Shown: positions 46,772-55,137 of the stretch, piece by piece
Layout: each line of letters starts with the position of its first letter
How positions within the stretch are numbered: position 1 is the first letter of the stretch
Assembly (NCBI RefSeq): GCF_003002815.1
Contig: NZ_PVTF01000008.1
Span: forward strand, 186,001-250,000
DNA length: 64,000 nucleotides
Direction of reading: 5' to 3'
DNA from: Umezawaea tangerina
Lineage (GTDB): Bacteria > Actinomycetota > Actinomycetes > Mycobacteriales > Pseudonocardiaceae
Program-made: the position numbers and the translations under genes
Notes under the pieces: generated by a model
The model's database searches: none
Told to the model about the DNA's origin: nothing
Seen by the model: only the letters and a program-made list of their open reading frames with translations

Positions 46772-48424
46772 ATGCGCCCTGAGCGCGCCCTGATCGTCGA
46801 CGTCCTGCGTCGGCGAGCCCGCCCGGCGGTCGCCGGCTGCGCGGCCTCCACCGTCCACCAGACCTGCGAGGCGCTGGTGCCGCTGGCCATCGGCCTGGCC
46901 GTCGACCACGCGATCGACGGGGCACCACCGGTCGCCGTCCTGATCGCGGTCGCCGGTGTCCTGCTGCTGTTCACCGTGCTCGCGACGGGCGGCGGGGTCG
47001 CGGCCTGGGTGCTCGGCTCGACCTGCCTGGCCGAGGCCCACGACCTGCGGGTGCGGGCGGTCGGCCGGGTGCTGGCCGACCCGCTCGTGGGCCGCGACCG
47101 GCGGCCGGGGGAGCTGATGAGCATCCTGACCTCCGACACCAAGGCCACCGCCGACGTCATGCGGGTCCTGTCCAACCTGACCTCGGGCTGCGCGGGCCTG
47201 GTCGTCGCGGTCGTCGTCCTGCTGCGGGTGGACCTCTGGCTGGGCCTCGGCATCGTGGTGGTGCTCCCGCTGCTGGTGCTCGGCATCGACCGGCTCGGCC
47301 CGTGGCTCGAACGCAAGGTGCGCGCCCGCCAGCAGGCCGGCGGTCTGGCCGCCGCACTCGCCGCCGAGCTCATCCACGCCCTCCGGCCGCTGCGCAGCTT
47401 CGGCGGCGTGCCCGAGGCGGTCCGCCGCTACCGCCTGACCAGCGGCCGGTCGCTGCACACCGCGCTCGACACGGCCTCGGCGACGGCCGTCGTCGCGGTC
47501 ACCGGCCTGCTGGCGACCGGCCTGGTGCTGGTCGGCACCGCCGCCGCGGCCGGGACCATGGCGCTGTCCGGACGCATCACCGTCGGCGAGTTCGTGACCG
47601 TGGTCGTCATGGCGTCGTTCGTCGCCGACCCGGTGCGGCGCATCGCGACCAGCGTCGAGCAGGTCGCCGTCTCGCGCGCCAGCGCCGCCAGGGTCGCCGC
47701 GCTGCTCGCGCCGCCCACCGCGTCCGCCGACGGTGGCGCACCCGGCCACCCCGGCCCGCTGCGCGTCCACGACGTGGCGGTCGGACCGGTCACCGGCCTG
47801 GACTTCACGCTCGCGGCGGGCGAGGTCCTCGGCATCGCGACCACCGACCCCGCCACCGCGGACGCCGTGACGGCGCTGCTCGCCGGGCGCACGGCCCCGA
47901 CGGCGGGGCGGGTCTCGTTCGGCGACGTCGACCTGGGTGCGTTCGACCGGAAAGCCCTGCGGCGCCACGTCCTGGTCGAGCCGCACACCGCCCACCTGCT
48001 CGGCGGCACCCTCGACGCCGTCCTGGACACCGGCCGCGGCACCGACCGCGCGACCGTGGACCGGGCGTTGGCCGCGGCGGGCGCCGACGACCTCGACCAG
48101 CACGTCCTGGAAGGCGGCGCGAACCTCTCCGGCGGCCAGCGGCAGCGCGTCGCGCTGGCCAGGGCGCTGGCGGCCGAACCGCCCGTGCTCGTGCTGCGCG
48201 ACCCGCTCACGGCGGTCGACGCCGTCACCGAGGACGCGGTCGCCGAAGGCCTGGACGCGGTGCGCCGCAGCGGGTCCGCGGGCACCATCGTCATCACCAC
48301 CTCACCACCGCTGCTGTCTCGGTGCGACCGGGTCGTGTTCCTCGACGGCGGCGCGCCACCCGTCGTCGCGACCCACGCCAGCCTCACCACCGACCGCGCC
48401 TACGCCGAGGCGGTGCTCCGATGA
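46772..48424 (+). CDS. ABC exporter half-transporter with degenerate ATP site (subunit 1)
   Basis: A 550-residue type IV ABC exporter half: six membrane helices in about residues 1-320, then an ATPase domain. The Walker A position reads EVLGIATTDPATADAVTALL with no GKS/T, and Walker B reads VLVLRDPLTAVD, with Arg and Asp in place of Asp-Glu. The signature NLSGGQRQR is intact. It can therefore contribute a signature to its partner's site but not hydrolyse ATP at its own. The stop overlaps the start of the partner gene (ATGA). Regulation is probably by the divergent TetR. The substrate is unknown. Confidence 0.92.
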   Translation: MRPERALIVDVLRRRARPAVAGCAASTVHQTCEALVPLAIGLAVDHAIDGAPPVAVLIAVAGVLLLFTVLATGGGVAAWVLGSTCLAEAHDLRVRAVGRVLADPLVGRDRRPGELMSILTSDTKATADVMRVLSNLTSGCAGLVVAVVVLLRVDLWLGLGIVVVLPLLVLGIDRLGPWLERKVRARQQAGGLAAALAAELIHALRPLRSFGGVPEAVRRYRLTSGRSLHTALDTASATAVVAVTGLLATGLVLVGTAAAAGTMALSGRITVGEFVTVVVMASFVADPVRRIATSVEQVAVSRASAARVAALLAPPTASADGGAPGHPGPLRVHDVAVGPVTGLDFTLAAGEVLGIATTDPATADAVTALLAGRTAPTAGRVSFGDVDLGAFDRKALRRHVLVEPHTAHLLGGTLDAVLDTGRGTDRATVDRALAAAGADDLDQHVLEGGANLSGGQRQRVALARALAAEPPVLVLRDPLTAVDAVTEDAVAEGLDAVRRSGSAGTIVITTSPPLLSRCDRVVFLDGGAPPVVATHASLTTDRAYAEAVLR

Positions 48425-50223
48425 CCACGACCACGACCGCGACCACGACCGGGCGGCGGACCCCGACCACCGCCGACGCCCCCGTCCTGCCCATCGCGAC
48501 CGGCGCGCAGACCCTCGCGGGCCTCGGCCGGGCCCTGCGCGCCCACCCGGCCGACTGCGTACTGGCGTTCGTGCTGACCGCGTTCGCGAGCGCCGGCGCC
48601 GTCGCCGTGCCGCTGCTGCTGGGCAGGCTCGTCGACACCGTCCGCGCGGGTCGACCCGACCTCGTGCCGCTGCTCCTGCTCACCGCCGCGGGCGTGGTGT
48701 CCGGCGCCGTGTTCACGGCACTGGCCCAGCGCGCGACCGACCGGCTCGGCGCCCGGATCGCCGCCGACCTGCGCGACCGCGTCCTGGTCCGCGCGCTCGG
48801 CATCGAGTCGCGGGTGCTGGAGCGCGTCGGCAGCGGCGACATCTCGTCGCGGGTCACCGAGGACGTGGAGAACTTCGTCGAGGCGGTCCCGTTGGCGGCC
48901 ACGGTGTTCAGCGCCGTCATCACGATCCTGATCTCCACGGCGGGTTTCGCGACCCTGGACTGGCGGCTGGCGCTCGCGTTCACGGTCGTGTTCCCGGTCT
49001 ACTGGCTCAGCCTGCGCGCCTACCTGCCCAAGGCGGGCCCGCTCTACGCCGCCGAACGCCGGGCCGCCGCCGCCCGCGGCCAGGTCGTCCTGGAGTCGTT
49101 GCACGGCCTGCCGACCGTGCACGCCTACGACATGGCCGACCTGCAGACCCGGCGGGTCGCCGACGCCTCCGGGCGCACCCTGACCGCGGGTCTGCGCGCG
49201 GCGCGGCTGTTCATCTGGTTCACCAAGTCCATGAACGCCGCCGAGGCCCTGGGGCTCTCGGTGATCCTGCTGGTCGGCTACCTGCTGGTCCACGGGGGTG
49301 CCGTCACGGTGGGCGACGTGACCGCCGCGGCCCTGCTGTTCCACCGCCTGTTCGACCCGCTCGGCACCGTGCTGCTGTCCTTCGACGACGTCCAGCGGGC
49401 CGGTGCCGCCCTGGCCCGGATCGTCGGCGTCACCCTCATCCCCACCCCGCCGCCACGCCCGAGCCGTCCCCACGACGGTCCCGTCGCGGTCACCGCGCAC
49501 GGGCTCCGCCACTCCTACGACGACCACCACGAGGTCCTGCACGGCATCGACCTGCACGTCCCCGCTGGCACCTCGCTCGCCGTCGTCGGCACCAGCGGCG
49601 CGGGCAAGACCACGTTGGCGGGCATCCTCGCCGGGGCGTTCCCGGCCTCCCTCGGCCGCACCACGCTGACCGACGTGCGGGGCAGCACCTCCGTGGACGA
49701 CCTCGACCAGGCGCAGGTCCGCGACTGGGTCGGCATGGTGTCCCAGGAGACCCACGTGTTCGCGGGCACGCTCCGCGACGACGTCACCTTCGCCGCCCCG
49801 ACCAGCACCGACGAGCAGGTCGAGGCCGCGCTCCGCACGGTCGGCGCCGCCACCTGGGTCGCCGCGCTGCCCGACGGCCTGGACACCGTGGTCGGCGCGG
49901 GCGAGCACCCGCTGACCGCCGCCCAGGTCCAGCAGCTCGCCCTCGCCCGCCTCCTGCTGCGCGACCCGCCGGTCGTCGTCCTGGACGAGGCCACCGCCGA
50001 GGCGGGCAGCTCCGGCGCCCGCGACCTGGAGGAGGCGGCCGCCGCGCTGGTGGCGGGCCGCACCGCGATCGTGGTCGCGCACCGGCTGACCCAGGCGCGC
50101 GCCTGCGACCGGATCGCTGTGATGGCGGACGGGCGGATCGAGGAGCTGGGCACGCACGACGAGCTGCTCGCGCTGGGCGGGCGGTACGCGGAGCTGTGGA
50201 GGGCGTGGTCGCGCAGGTACTAG
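48421..50223 (+). CDS. ABC exporter half-transporter with intact Walker motifs (subunit 2)
   Basis: A 600-residue exporter half. After a Thr-rich N-terminus (TTTTTATTTGRRTPTT) come six membrane helices and an ATPase domain. Walker A VVGTSGAGKTT (K396) and Walker B VVVLDEA are intact, but the signature reads LTAAQVQQLALAR, so LSGGQ is lost. This is the mirror image of subunit 1: only one composite site (Walker A/B of this protein with the LSGGQ of subunit 1) would be active. That asymmetry is typical of heterodimeric exporters. The ATG lies inside the preceding stop, giving equal synthesis. Confidence 0.93.
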   Translation: MTTTTTATTTGRRTPTTADAPVLPIATGAQTLAGLGRALRAHPADCVLAFVLTAFASAGAVAVPLLLGRLVDTVRAGRPDLVPLLLLTAAGVVSGAVFTALAQRATDRLGARIAADLRDRVLVRALGIESRVLERVGSGDISSRVTEDVENFVEAVPLAATVFSAVITILISTAGFATLDWRLALAFTVVFPVYWLSLRAYLPKAGPLYAAERRAAAARGQVVLESLHGLPTVHAYDMADLQTRRVADASGRTLTAGLRAARLFIWFTKSMNAAEALGLSVILLVGYLLVHGGAVTVGDVTAAALLFHRLFDPLGTVLLSFDDVQRAGAALARIVGVTLIPTPPPRPSRPHDGPVAVTAHGLRHSYDDHHEVLHGIDLHVPAGTSLAVVGTSGAGKTTLAGILAGAFPASLGRTTLTDVRGSTSVDDLDQAQVRDWVGMVSQETHVFAGTLRDDVTFAAPTSTDEQVEAALRTVGAATWVAALPDGLDTVVGAGEHPLTAAQVQQLALARLLLRDPPVVVLDEATAEAGSSGARDLEEAAAALVAGRTAIVVAHRLTQARACDRIAVMADGRIEELGTHDELLALGGRYAELWRAWSRRY

Positions 50224-50229
50224 CAGGTG

Positions 50230-50275
50230 TCCGGGTGGCCGGTTCCGGACGTTGACACCGACCGGCCGACCCGGA
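50230..50275 (+). terminator. Hairpin after the ABC exporter operon
   Basis: TCCGGGTGGCCGGT (50230-50243) pairs with ACCGGCCGACCCGGA (50261-50275), one base bulged, seven bases after the exporter stop. Confidence 0.5.
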
Positions 50276-50322
50276 AACGTGGGCACGTCAGGTCTGCGGG
50301 GAAACCGACACGTGGTGGTGTG

Positions 50323-53300
50323 ATGTCGTTCGGCTCTCGGGGGAAGCGGCTGGCGGCGGCGGCCGCTTGCGCCCTGCTCGTGCTCGGCCTGGCCACCGCA
50401 CCGGCCGCGGCGGCCCCCGGTGACCCCGTGGCGGTCGGCTCGACCGACCGCGCCGTGGACTTCGACGGCGGCTGGAAGTTCGCCCTGGTCAACACCACCG
50501 GCGCGGACGCGCCCCAGCCCGCCAACGCCTCGGCGTGGCGCCCGGTCACCCTGCCCCACGACTGGAGCATCGGCCTCGACCCGACCCCCGGTCCCGGCAC
50601 GACCGCGGGCACCGGGTTCCTCCCCGGCGGTCTCGGCTGGTACCGCAAGGACTTCCGCCTCCCGGCGTCGACCGCGGGCAAGAGGGTGTCCGTCGAGTTC
50701 GACGGCGTCTACATGGACTCCGAGGTCTACCTCAACGGTCGGCTCATCGGCTCCCACGCCTACGGCTACACCGGCTTCGCCCTCGACCTCACCCGGCTGG
50801 CCCACACCGACGGCACCACCGACACCCTCGCGGTCAAGGTCCGCAACCAGGTCCCCAGCAGCCGCTGGTACTCCGGCAGCGGCATCTACCGCCACGTCCG
50901 CCTGGTGGTGACCGACCAGGCCCACGTCACGCGGCACGGCGTCACCGCGACCACGCCGGACCTCGCGAACACCGCCAAGTCCGGCTACGCCACCGTCCAC
51001 GTGGACGCCGAGGCCGTGCACGAGGGCGGCGCGGCCGACGCCGACGTCGTCTCCACCGTCAAGGACGCCGACGGCCGCATCGTGGCGACCGGGTCCGCCC
51101 GGACCACCCTGGGCGCCGAGCCCCGCACGGCGGGCGTCGACATCCGGGTCGACCAGCCGCACCTGTGGTCGACCACCGACCCGTACCTGTACTCCGTGGA
51201 GACCAGGGTCGTGGTCGCGGGCAGGACCGTCGACACCACCACGACGAGGGTCGGCCTGCGCTGGGCGGTGTTCGACCCGAACGAGGGCTTCTCGCTCAAC
51301 GGCAAGCCGATGAAGCTCCAGGGCGTCGACATGCACCACGACCTCGGCGCACTGGGCGCGGCGGTCAACCTCGACGCCGTCCGCAGGCAGCTGACCGTCA
51401 TGAAGGGCATGGGCGTCAACGCCCTGCGCACCTCACACAACCCGCCCGCCCCCGAGGTGGTCCAGGTGTGCGAGGAGCTGGGCATCGTCATGATGGTCGA
51501 GGCGTTCGACACCTGGCGCACCCCCAAGGTGCCCTACGACTACGGCCGGTTCTTCGACGCCAACAGCGACGCCGACGTGCGGGAGATGGTTCAAGCGGCC
51601 AAGAACTCGCCCGCGGTCGTGCTGTGGTCGATCGGCAACGAGATCCCCGACTCGACGTCGGCCGCCATCGGCGTGCCGATCGCGAAGCGGCTGATCGCGG
51701 ACGTCCGCGCGGTCGACACCACCCGGCCGATCGTGATGGGGTCGGACAAGTACCGCAGCGTGCCCGCGCCGGGCTCCGCGCAGGACCAGATCCTCGCGCT
51801 GCTCGACGGCATGGGCCTGAACTACAACACCGCGGGCTCGGTCGACGAGCTGCACGCCCGGTACCCGGACAAGTTCCTGTTCGAGAGCGAGTCGGCCTCG
51901 TCCACGTCCACCCGCGGCGAGTACCAGGAGCCCGACCAGCTCAACACCGGCGAGAACTACACGCCGGGCAAGCGGTCCGCGTCCTCCTACGACAACAACC
52001 TGGCGTCGTGGACGATGAGCGGCGAGTACGGCCTGAAGAAGGACCGCGACCGCAAGTACTTCGCGGGCCAGTTCCTCTGGTCGGGCTTCGACTACCTCGG
52101 CGAGCCGACGCCGTTCGACAACGCGTTCCCGGTGAAGTCGTCGTTCTTCGGCGCGGTCGACACCGCGGGCTTCCCCAAGGACCTCTACCACCTGTTCCGC
52201 AGCCAGTGGAGCAGCGAGCCGGTCGTGCACCTGCTGCCGGTGGACTGGACCGACCACCGGCCCGGCGAGCAGGTGTCGGTGTGGGCCTACAGCAACGCCG
52301 AGGACGTGGAGCTGTTCCTCGACGGCCGGTCGCTCGGCACGAGGTCGTTCGACCGCAAGACCACCACCTACGGCACCGGCTACCTGGAGACCACCGAGGC
52401 CACCGGCGACGACAAGAACGTCACCTCCGGTCCGTACCCCGGCAGCTACACCAGCCCCAACGGCAGCGCGGGCAAGCTGCACCTGACCTGGGACGTCCCC
52501 TTCGCCCCCGGCAGGCTCGTCGCGGTGGCCAGGAAGAACGGCGTCGAGGTCGCCAGGGACGAGATCCGCACCGCGGGCGCCCCCGCCGCCGTCCGGCTCA
52601 CCCCGGACCGCAAGGCGGTCGCCGCCGACGGCGAGTCGCTGGTGTTCGTGACCGCGGACGTCGTCGACCGGCGCGGGGTCGTCGTGCCGGGCGCGGCCGA
52701 CCAGCTCACCTTCCAGGTGCACGGCGGCACGCTCGTCGGCCTGGACAACGGAGCGCAGGAGAGCGCGGAGAACTACCAGTCGACATCGCGGAAGGCGTTC
52801 AACGGCAAGGCCTTGGCGATCGTCCGAACAGGACTGAACGCGGGACCGGTCACGGTCACGGCGACCTCGCCGCGACTGCGGTCGGCGTCCACCACCGTCA
52901 TCGCCACCCGCTCCCGGCACCAGGGGACCGCGCTGCCGCCCCCGGCCGGTCCGCTCCGCGAGGTCCTCACCGCGCTGCCGACCAGCCCGACCGCGGACGC
53001 GAGCTACTCCGGCTCGCCCGACACCGTCCCGGCCGCGATGACCGACGGCGACACCACCGGCGGCGGCTGGTCGAACGCCTACGTCAAGCAGGCCACCGCG
53101 CTGCTGCCCGCGATCAGCTGCGCCCGCCCCGCCGAATGGGTCTCCCTGACGCTGCCGCGCCAGCAGCGCCTGAGCGGTGTCCAGGCGTACTTCACCACCG
53201 ACGCCACGCACGCGCTGCCCGCCTCGATCGACGTGACCTACTGGAACGGACGGGCCTACGAACCGGTGCGCGGCCTGAAGATCGCGTGGGCCGCGGGCTC

Positions 53301-53424
53301 GAACCAGCCGACCCGGATCACGTTCGACCCCGTCCCGACCGACCGGGTCAGGCTGGACCTCACCAGCAGCGCTCCCCGCACGTCCACCGGGTTCCTCCAG
53401 ATCGCCGAGCTCACCGCGGGCTGA
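50323..53424 (+). CDS. Secreted beta-galactosidase-like glycoside hydrolase family 2
   Basis: A 1033-residue secreted enzyme. The signal peptide covers about residues 1-31 (LVLGLATAPAAAAPG). Domains in order are a GH2 sugar-binding jelly roll (VTLPHDWSIGLDP, LGWYRKDFRLP), an immunoglobulin-like domain, and the barrel with ALRTSHNPP, WSIGNEIPDS (acid/base E440) and FESESASS (nucleophile probably E523). A DUF4982-like region, an Ig-like domain and a C-terminal carbohydrate-binding-like sandwich with TYWNGRAYEPV follow. Such enzymes remove beta-galactose from external polysaccharides. The final domain would help binding to the substrate. The exact linkage is not determinable. Confidence 0.92.
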   Translation: MSFGSRGKRLAAAAACALLVLGLATAPAAAAPGDPVAVGSTDRAVDFDGGWKFALVNTTGADAPQPANASAWRPVTLPHDWSIGLDPTPGPGTTAGTGFLPGGLGWYRKDFRLPASTAGKRVSVEFDGVYMDSEVYLNGRLIGSHAYGYTGFALDLTRLAHTDGTTDTLAVKVRNQVPSSRWYSGSGIYRHVRLVVTDQAHVTRHGVTATTPDLANTAKSGYATVHVDAEAVHEGGAADADVVSTVKDADGRIVATGSARTTLGAEPRTAGVDIRVDQPHLWSTTDPYLYSVETRVVVAGRTVDTTTTRVGLRWAVFDPNEGFSLNGKPMKLQGVDMHHDLGALGAAVNLDAVRRQLTVMKGMGVNALRTSHNPPAPEVVQVCEELGIVMMVEAFDTWRTPKVPYDYGRFFDANSDADVREMVQAAKNSPAVVLWSIGNEIPDSTSAAIGVPIAKRLIADVRAVDTTRPIVMGSDKYRSVPAPGSAQDQILALLDGMGLNYNTAGSVDELHARYPDKFLFESESASSTSTRGEYQEPDQLNTGENYTPGKRSASSYDNNLASWTMSGEYGLKKDRDRKYFAGQFLWSGFDYLGEPTPFDNAFPVKSSFFGAVDTAGFPKDLYHLFRSQWSSEPVVHLLPVDWTDHRPGEQVSVWAYSNAEDVELFLDGRSLGTRSFDRKTTTYGTGYLETTEATGDDKNVTSGPYPGSYTSPNGSAGKLHLTWDVPFAPGRLVAVARKNGVEVARDEIRTAGAPAAVRLTPDRKAVAADGESLVFVTADVVDRRGVVVPGAADQLTFQVHGGTLVGLDNGAQESAENYQSTSRKAFNGKALAIVRTGLNAGPVTVTATSPRLRSASTTVIATRSRHQGTALPPPAGPLREVLTALPTSPTADASYSGSPDTVPAAMTDGDTTGGGWSNAYVKQATALLPAISCARPAEWVSLTLPRQQRLSGVQAYFTTDATHALPASIDVTYWNGRAYEPVRGLKIAWAAGSNQPTRITFDPVPTDRVRLDLTSSAPRTSTGFLQIAELTAG

Positions 53425-53458
53425 ACCGACCCGTTCCGGTAGCGGTCCGCCCGAGCGC

Positions 53459-53479
53459 TTGACCTCAAGCGCTTGAAGG
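53459..53479 (+). promoter_or_regulatory. MerR-type promoter with dyad, autoregulatory
   Basis: TTGACC (53459-53464) as a -35 box merges into the dyad CCTCAAGCGCTTGAAGG (53463-53479). A TTCGCT at 53484-53489 after a 19-base spacer would be the -10 box. This long-spacer, dyad-filled layout is typical of MerR targets. The predicted transcript would begin at or next to the ATG at 53496, implying a leaderless mRNA. Confidence 0.6.
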
Positions 53480-53495
53480 CTGGTTCGCTGGTCCC

Positions 53496-53933
53496 ATGGC
53501 GACCTTGACCATCCAGGACGTGTCCCGGCACAGCGGGCTGAGCGAGCCGACGCTGCGCTACTACGAGGCGGTCGGCCTGATCGGCCCGATCCAGCGGGAC
53601 GAGCGCTCCGGGCACCGCCGCTACGGCCCCGACGACGTCGACTCGATCGAGGTGCTGACCTGCCTGCGCGCGGTCGGCGTCGGCATCGAGGAGATGCGCT
53701 CCTACCTGGCCAACCGGACGCGCGGGCGGTCGGCCGCGGCCGAGCAGCGCGACCTGCTGCTCAGGCACGCGGAGCGGATCGAGGCCGAGATCGAGGCCCA
53801 GCGGGCCCGGCTCGGCTACCTGCGGGTCAAGGCGGCGATGTGGGACGCCCGCGACCGCGGGGACGTCGAGGCGGAGGCCGAGGCCAACCGCCTGCTGCCG
53901 GAGGTCGCCACCCGGATGATCGCGGCGGGGTGA
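53496..53933 (+). CDS. MerR family transcriptional regulator
   Basis: A 145-residue activator. TIQDVSRHSGLSEPTLRYYE, then GLIGPIQRDERSGHRRYG form the winged HTH (residues 4-42). A dimerisation coiled coil runs from about 78 to 120 (EQRDLLLRHAERIEAEIEAQ), with a short C-terminal effector part and no metal-binding cysteines. It is of the branch that pairs with SDR or aldo/keto reductase genes. The SDR gene follows 43 bases later in the same direction and is the probable target, through the shared promoter. Confidence 0.93.
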   Translation: MATLTIQDVSRHSGLSEPTLRYYEAVGLIGPIQRDERSGHRRYGPDDVDSIEVLTCLRAVGVGIEEMRSYLANRTRGRSAAAEQRDLLLRHAERIEAEIEAQRARLGYLRVKAAMWDARDRGDVEAEAEANRLLPEVATRMIAAG

Positions 53934-53976
53934 ACCGGCCCGCCGTCGACGTCCCCAGCCCAGTGGAGGAACGACG

Positions 53977-54918
53977 ATGACATCGACAGACCCCGGAACC
54001 GTGCTGGTCACCGGCCCGACCGGAGGGCTCGGCAAGGTCGCGGCGCTGGCCATGGCGCGGCGCCCGCAGGCCGAACGCCCCGACCTGCTCCTGGTCGGCA
54101 GGCCCGGCCCCCGCATGGACGCCGTCGCCGCCGAGGCCCGCGCGGCCGGGGCGAACGCCCACGTCGTCGGCTGCGAGCTGTCCAGCCTGGCCGACGTCCG
54201 CGGGGCCGCGGCCGAGGTGCGCGACCTGCTCGCCTCGGCCGCGGTGCGACCGCTGCGCGGCCTGCTCGCCAACGCCGGGACCATGTCCGGCGACGTGAGC
54301 AGGGCCTCCGCCGACGGCTACGAGCTGACGTTCGCCGTGAACCACCTCGCGCACGCCCAGCTCATCGGCGACCTGCTCGGCTCGTTCGCGGCGCCCGCGC
54401 GGATCGTGCTGCTCGGCTCGGACACCTACCGCGCGGGGCGCGTCAAGCGGCTGCTGGGCGTGCGGCCCGCGAAGTGGCGCGACCCCGTGGACCTCGCCAG
54501 GCCCGCCACCGAGCCCGGTGGACTCGCGGGCTCCGCCGTCGCCTACGCCACGTCCAAGCTGGCGGTCCTGTACTACGCCCACGAGCTCCAGCGCCGCGTC
54601 GGCGACGCGATCGGCGTCTCGGTGTACGAACCGGGCTGGATGCCCGGCACCGACCTCGGCCGGGACGCCCCCAAGGCGTTCCAGGCGATGGCCCGCGGTC
54701 TGCAGCGCGTCCCCGGCATGGCGACGGCCGCCAAGTCCGGGCGGATCCTCGCGTCGATCGTCCTGGACGACCGGTGGTCACACCTGCGCGACGGCGCCTA
54801 CGTGGTGGTGGACGAGGTCGACGAGCAGCCCGCCTTCGCCCACGACCGCGACCGCGAGCTGCGGCTGTGGGACGCGACCGCCGAGCTGCTCTCGAAGGCC
54901 GCGACGACGACCGCCTGA
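53977..54918 (+). CDS. SDR family oxidoreductase (protochlorophyllide-reductase-like)
   Basis: A 313-residue short-chain dehydrogenase of the larger light-dependent-protochlorophyllide-reductase-like branch. VLVTGPTGGLGKVAALAMA binds NADP(H), LLANAGTM replaces NNAG, and YATSKLAVL holds the Tyr-Lys pair. The C-terminal part has VYEPGWMPGTDL, common in this branch. It follows the merR gene closely and is presumably induced by it. Photosynthesis is not implied: in non-photosynthetic bacteria these enzymes reduce varied carbonyls. Confidence 0.92.
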   Translation: MTSTDPGTVLVTGPTGGLGKVAALAMARRPQAERPDLLLVGRPGPRMDAVAAEARAAGANAHVVGCELSSLADVRGAAAEVRDLLASAAVRPLRGLLANAGTMSGDVSRASADGYELTFAVNHLAHAQLIGDLLGSFAAPARIVLLGSDTYRAGRVKRLLGVRPAKWRDPVDLARPATEPGGLAGSAVAYATSKLAVLYYAHELQRRVGDAIGVSVYEPGWMPGTDLGRDAPKAFQAMARGLQRVPGMATAAKSGRILASIVLDDRWSHLRDGAYVVVDEVDEQPAFAHDRDRELRLWDATAELLSKAATTTA

Positions 54919-55137
54919 GCGCTGTCCGGAAACTTGCCATTCCGACGCGCCGTGGAATAACCGGTCCGTTCCCGTTCAGGGGAATACGGCGGGAATGGGG
55001 CCTTTGGTCTGCGCCGACCGGGCGATCGGCCGTGTCCTGAACGCGACAGGACCTTTTGGCGCCCTTGACGGACCTTTCCTCCGAGGACTTCTCTGGTCGT
55101 CCCGGTGATGACAACGATGTCATGGAAAGGTCCCGAG

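Noticed and set aside
48400-51339. 979-codon minus-strand frame across the ABC exporter and beta-galactosidase genes
   Set aside because: It spans the 3' end of one operon and the signal peptide of the next gene and has no motif.
53977-54918. Light-dependent protochlorophyllide reductase for photosynthesis
   Set aside because: The similarity is at SDR-branch level only, and no other chlorophyll gene is present.
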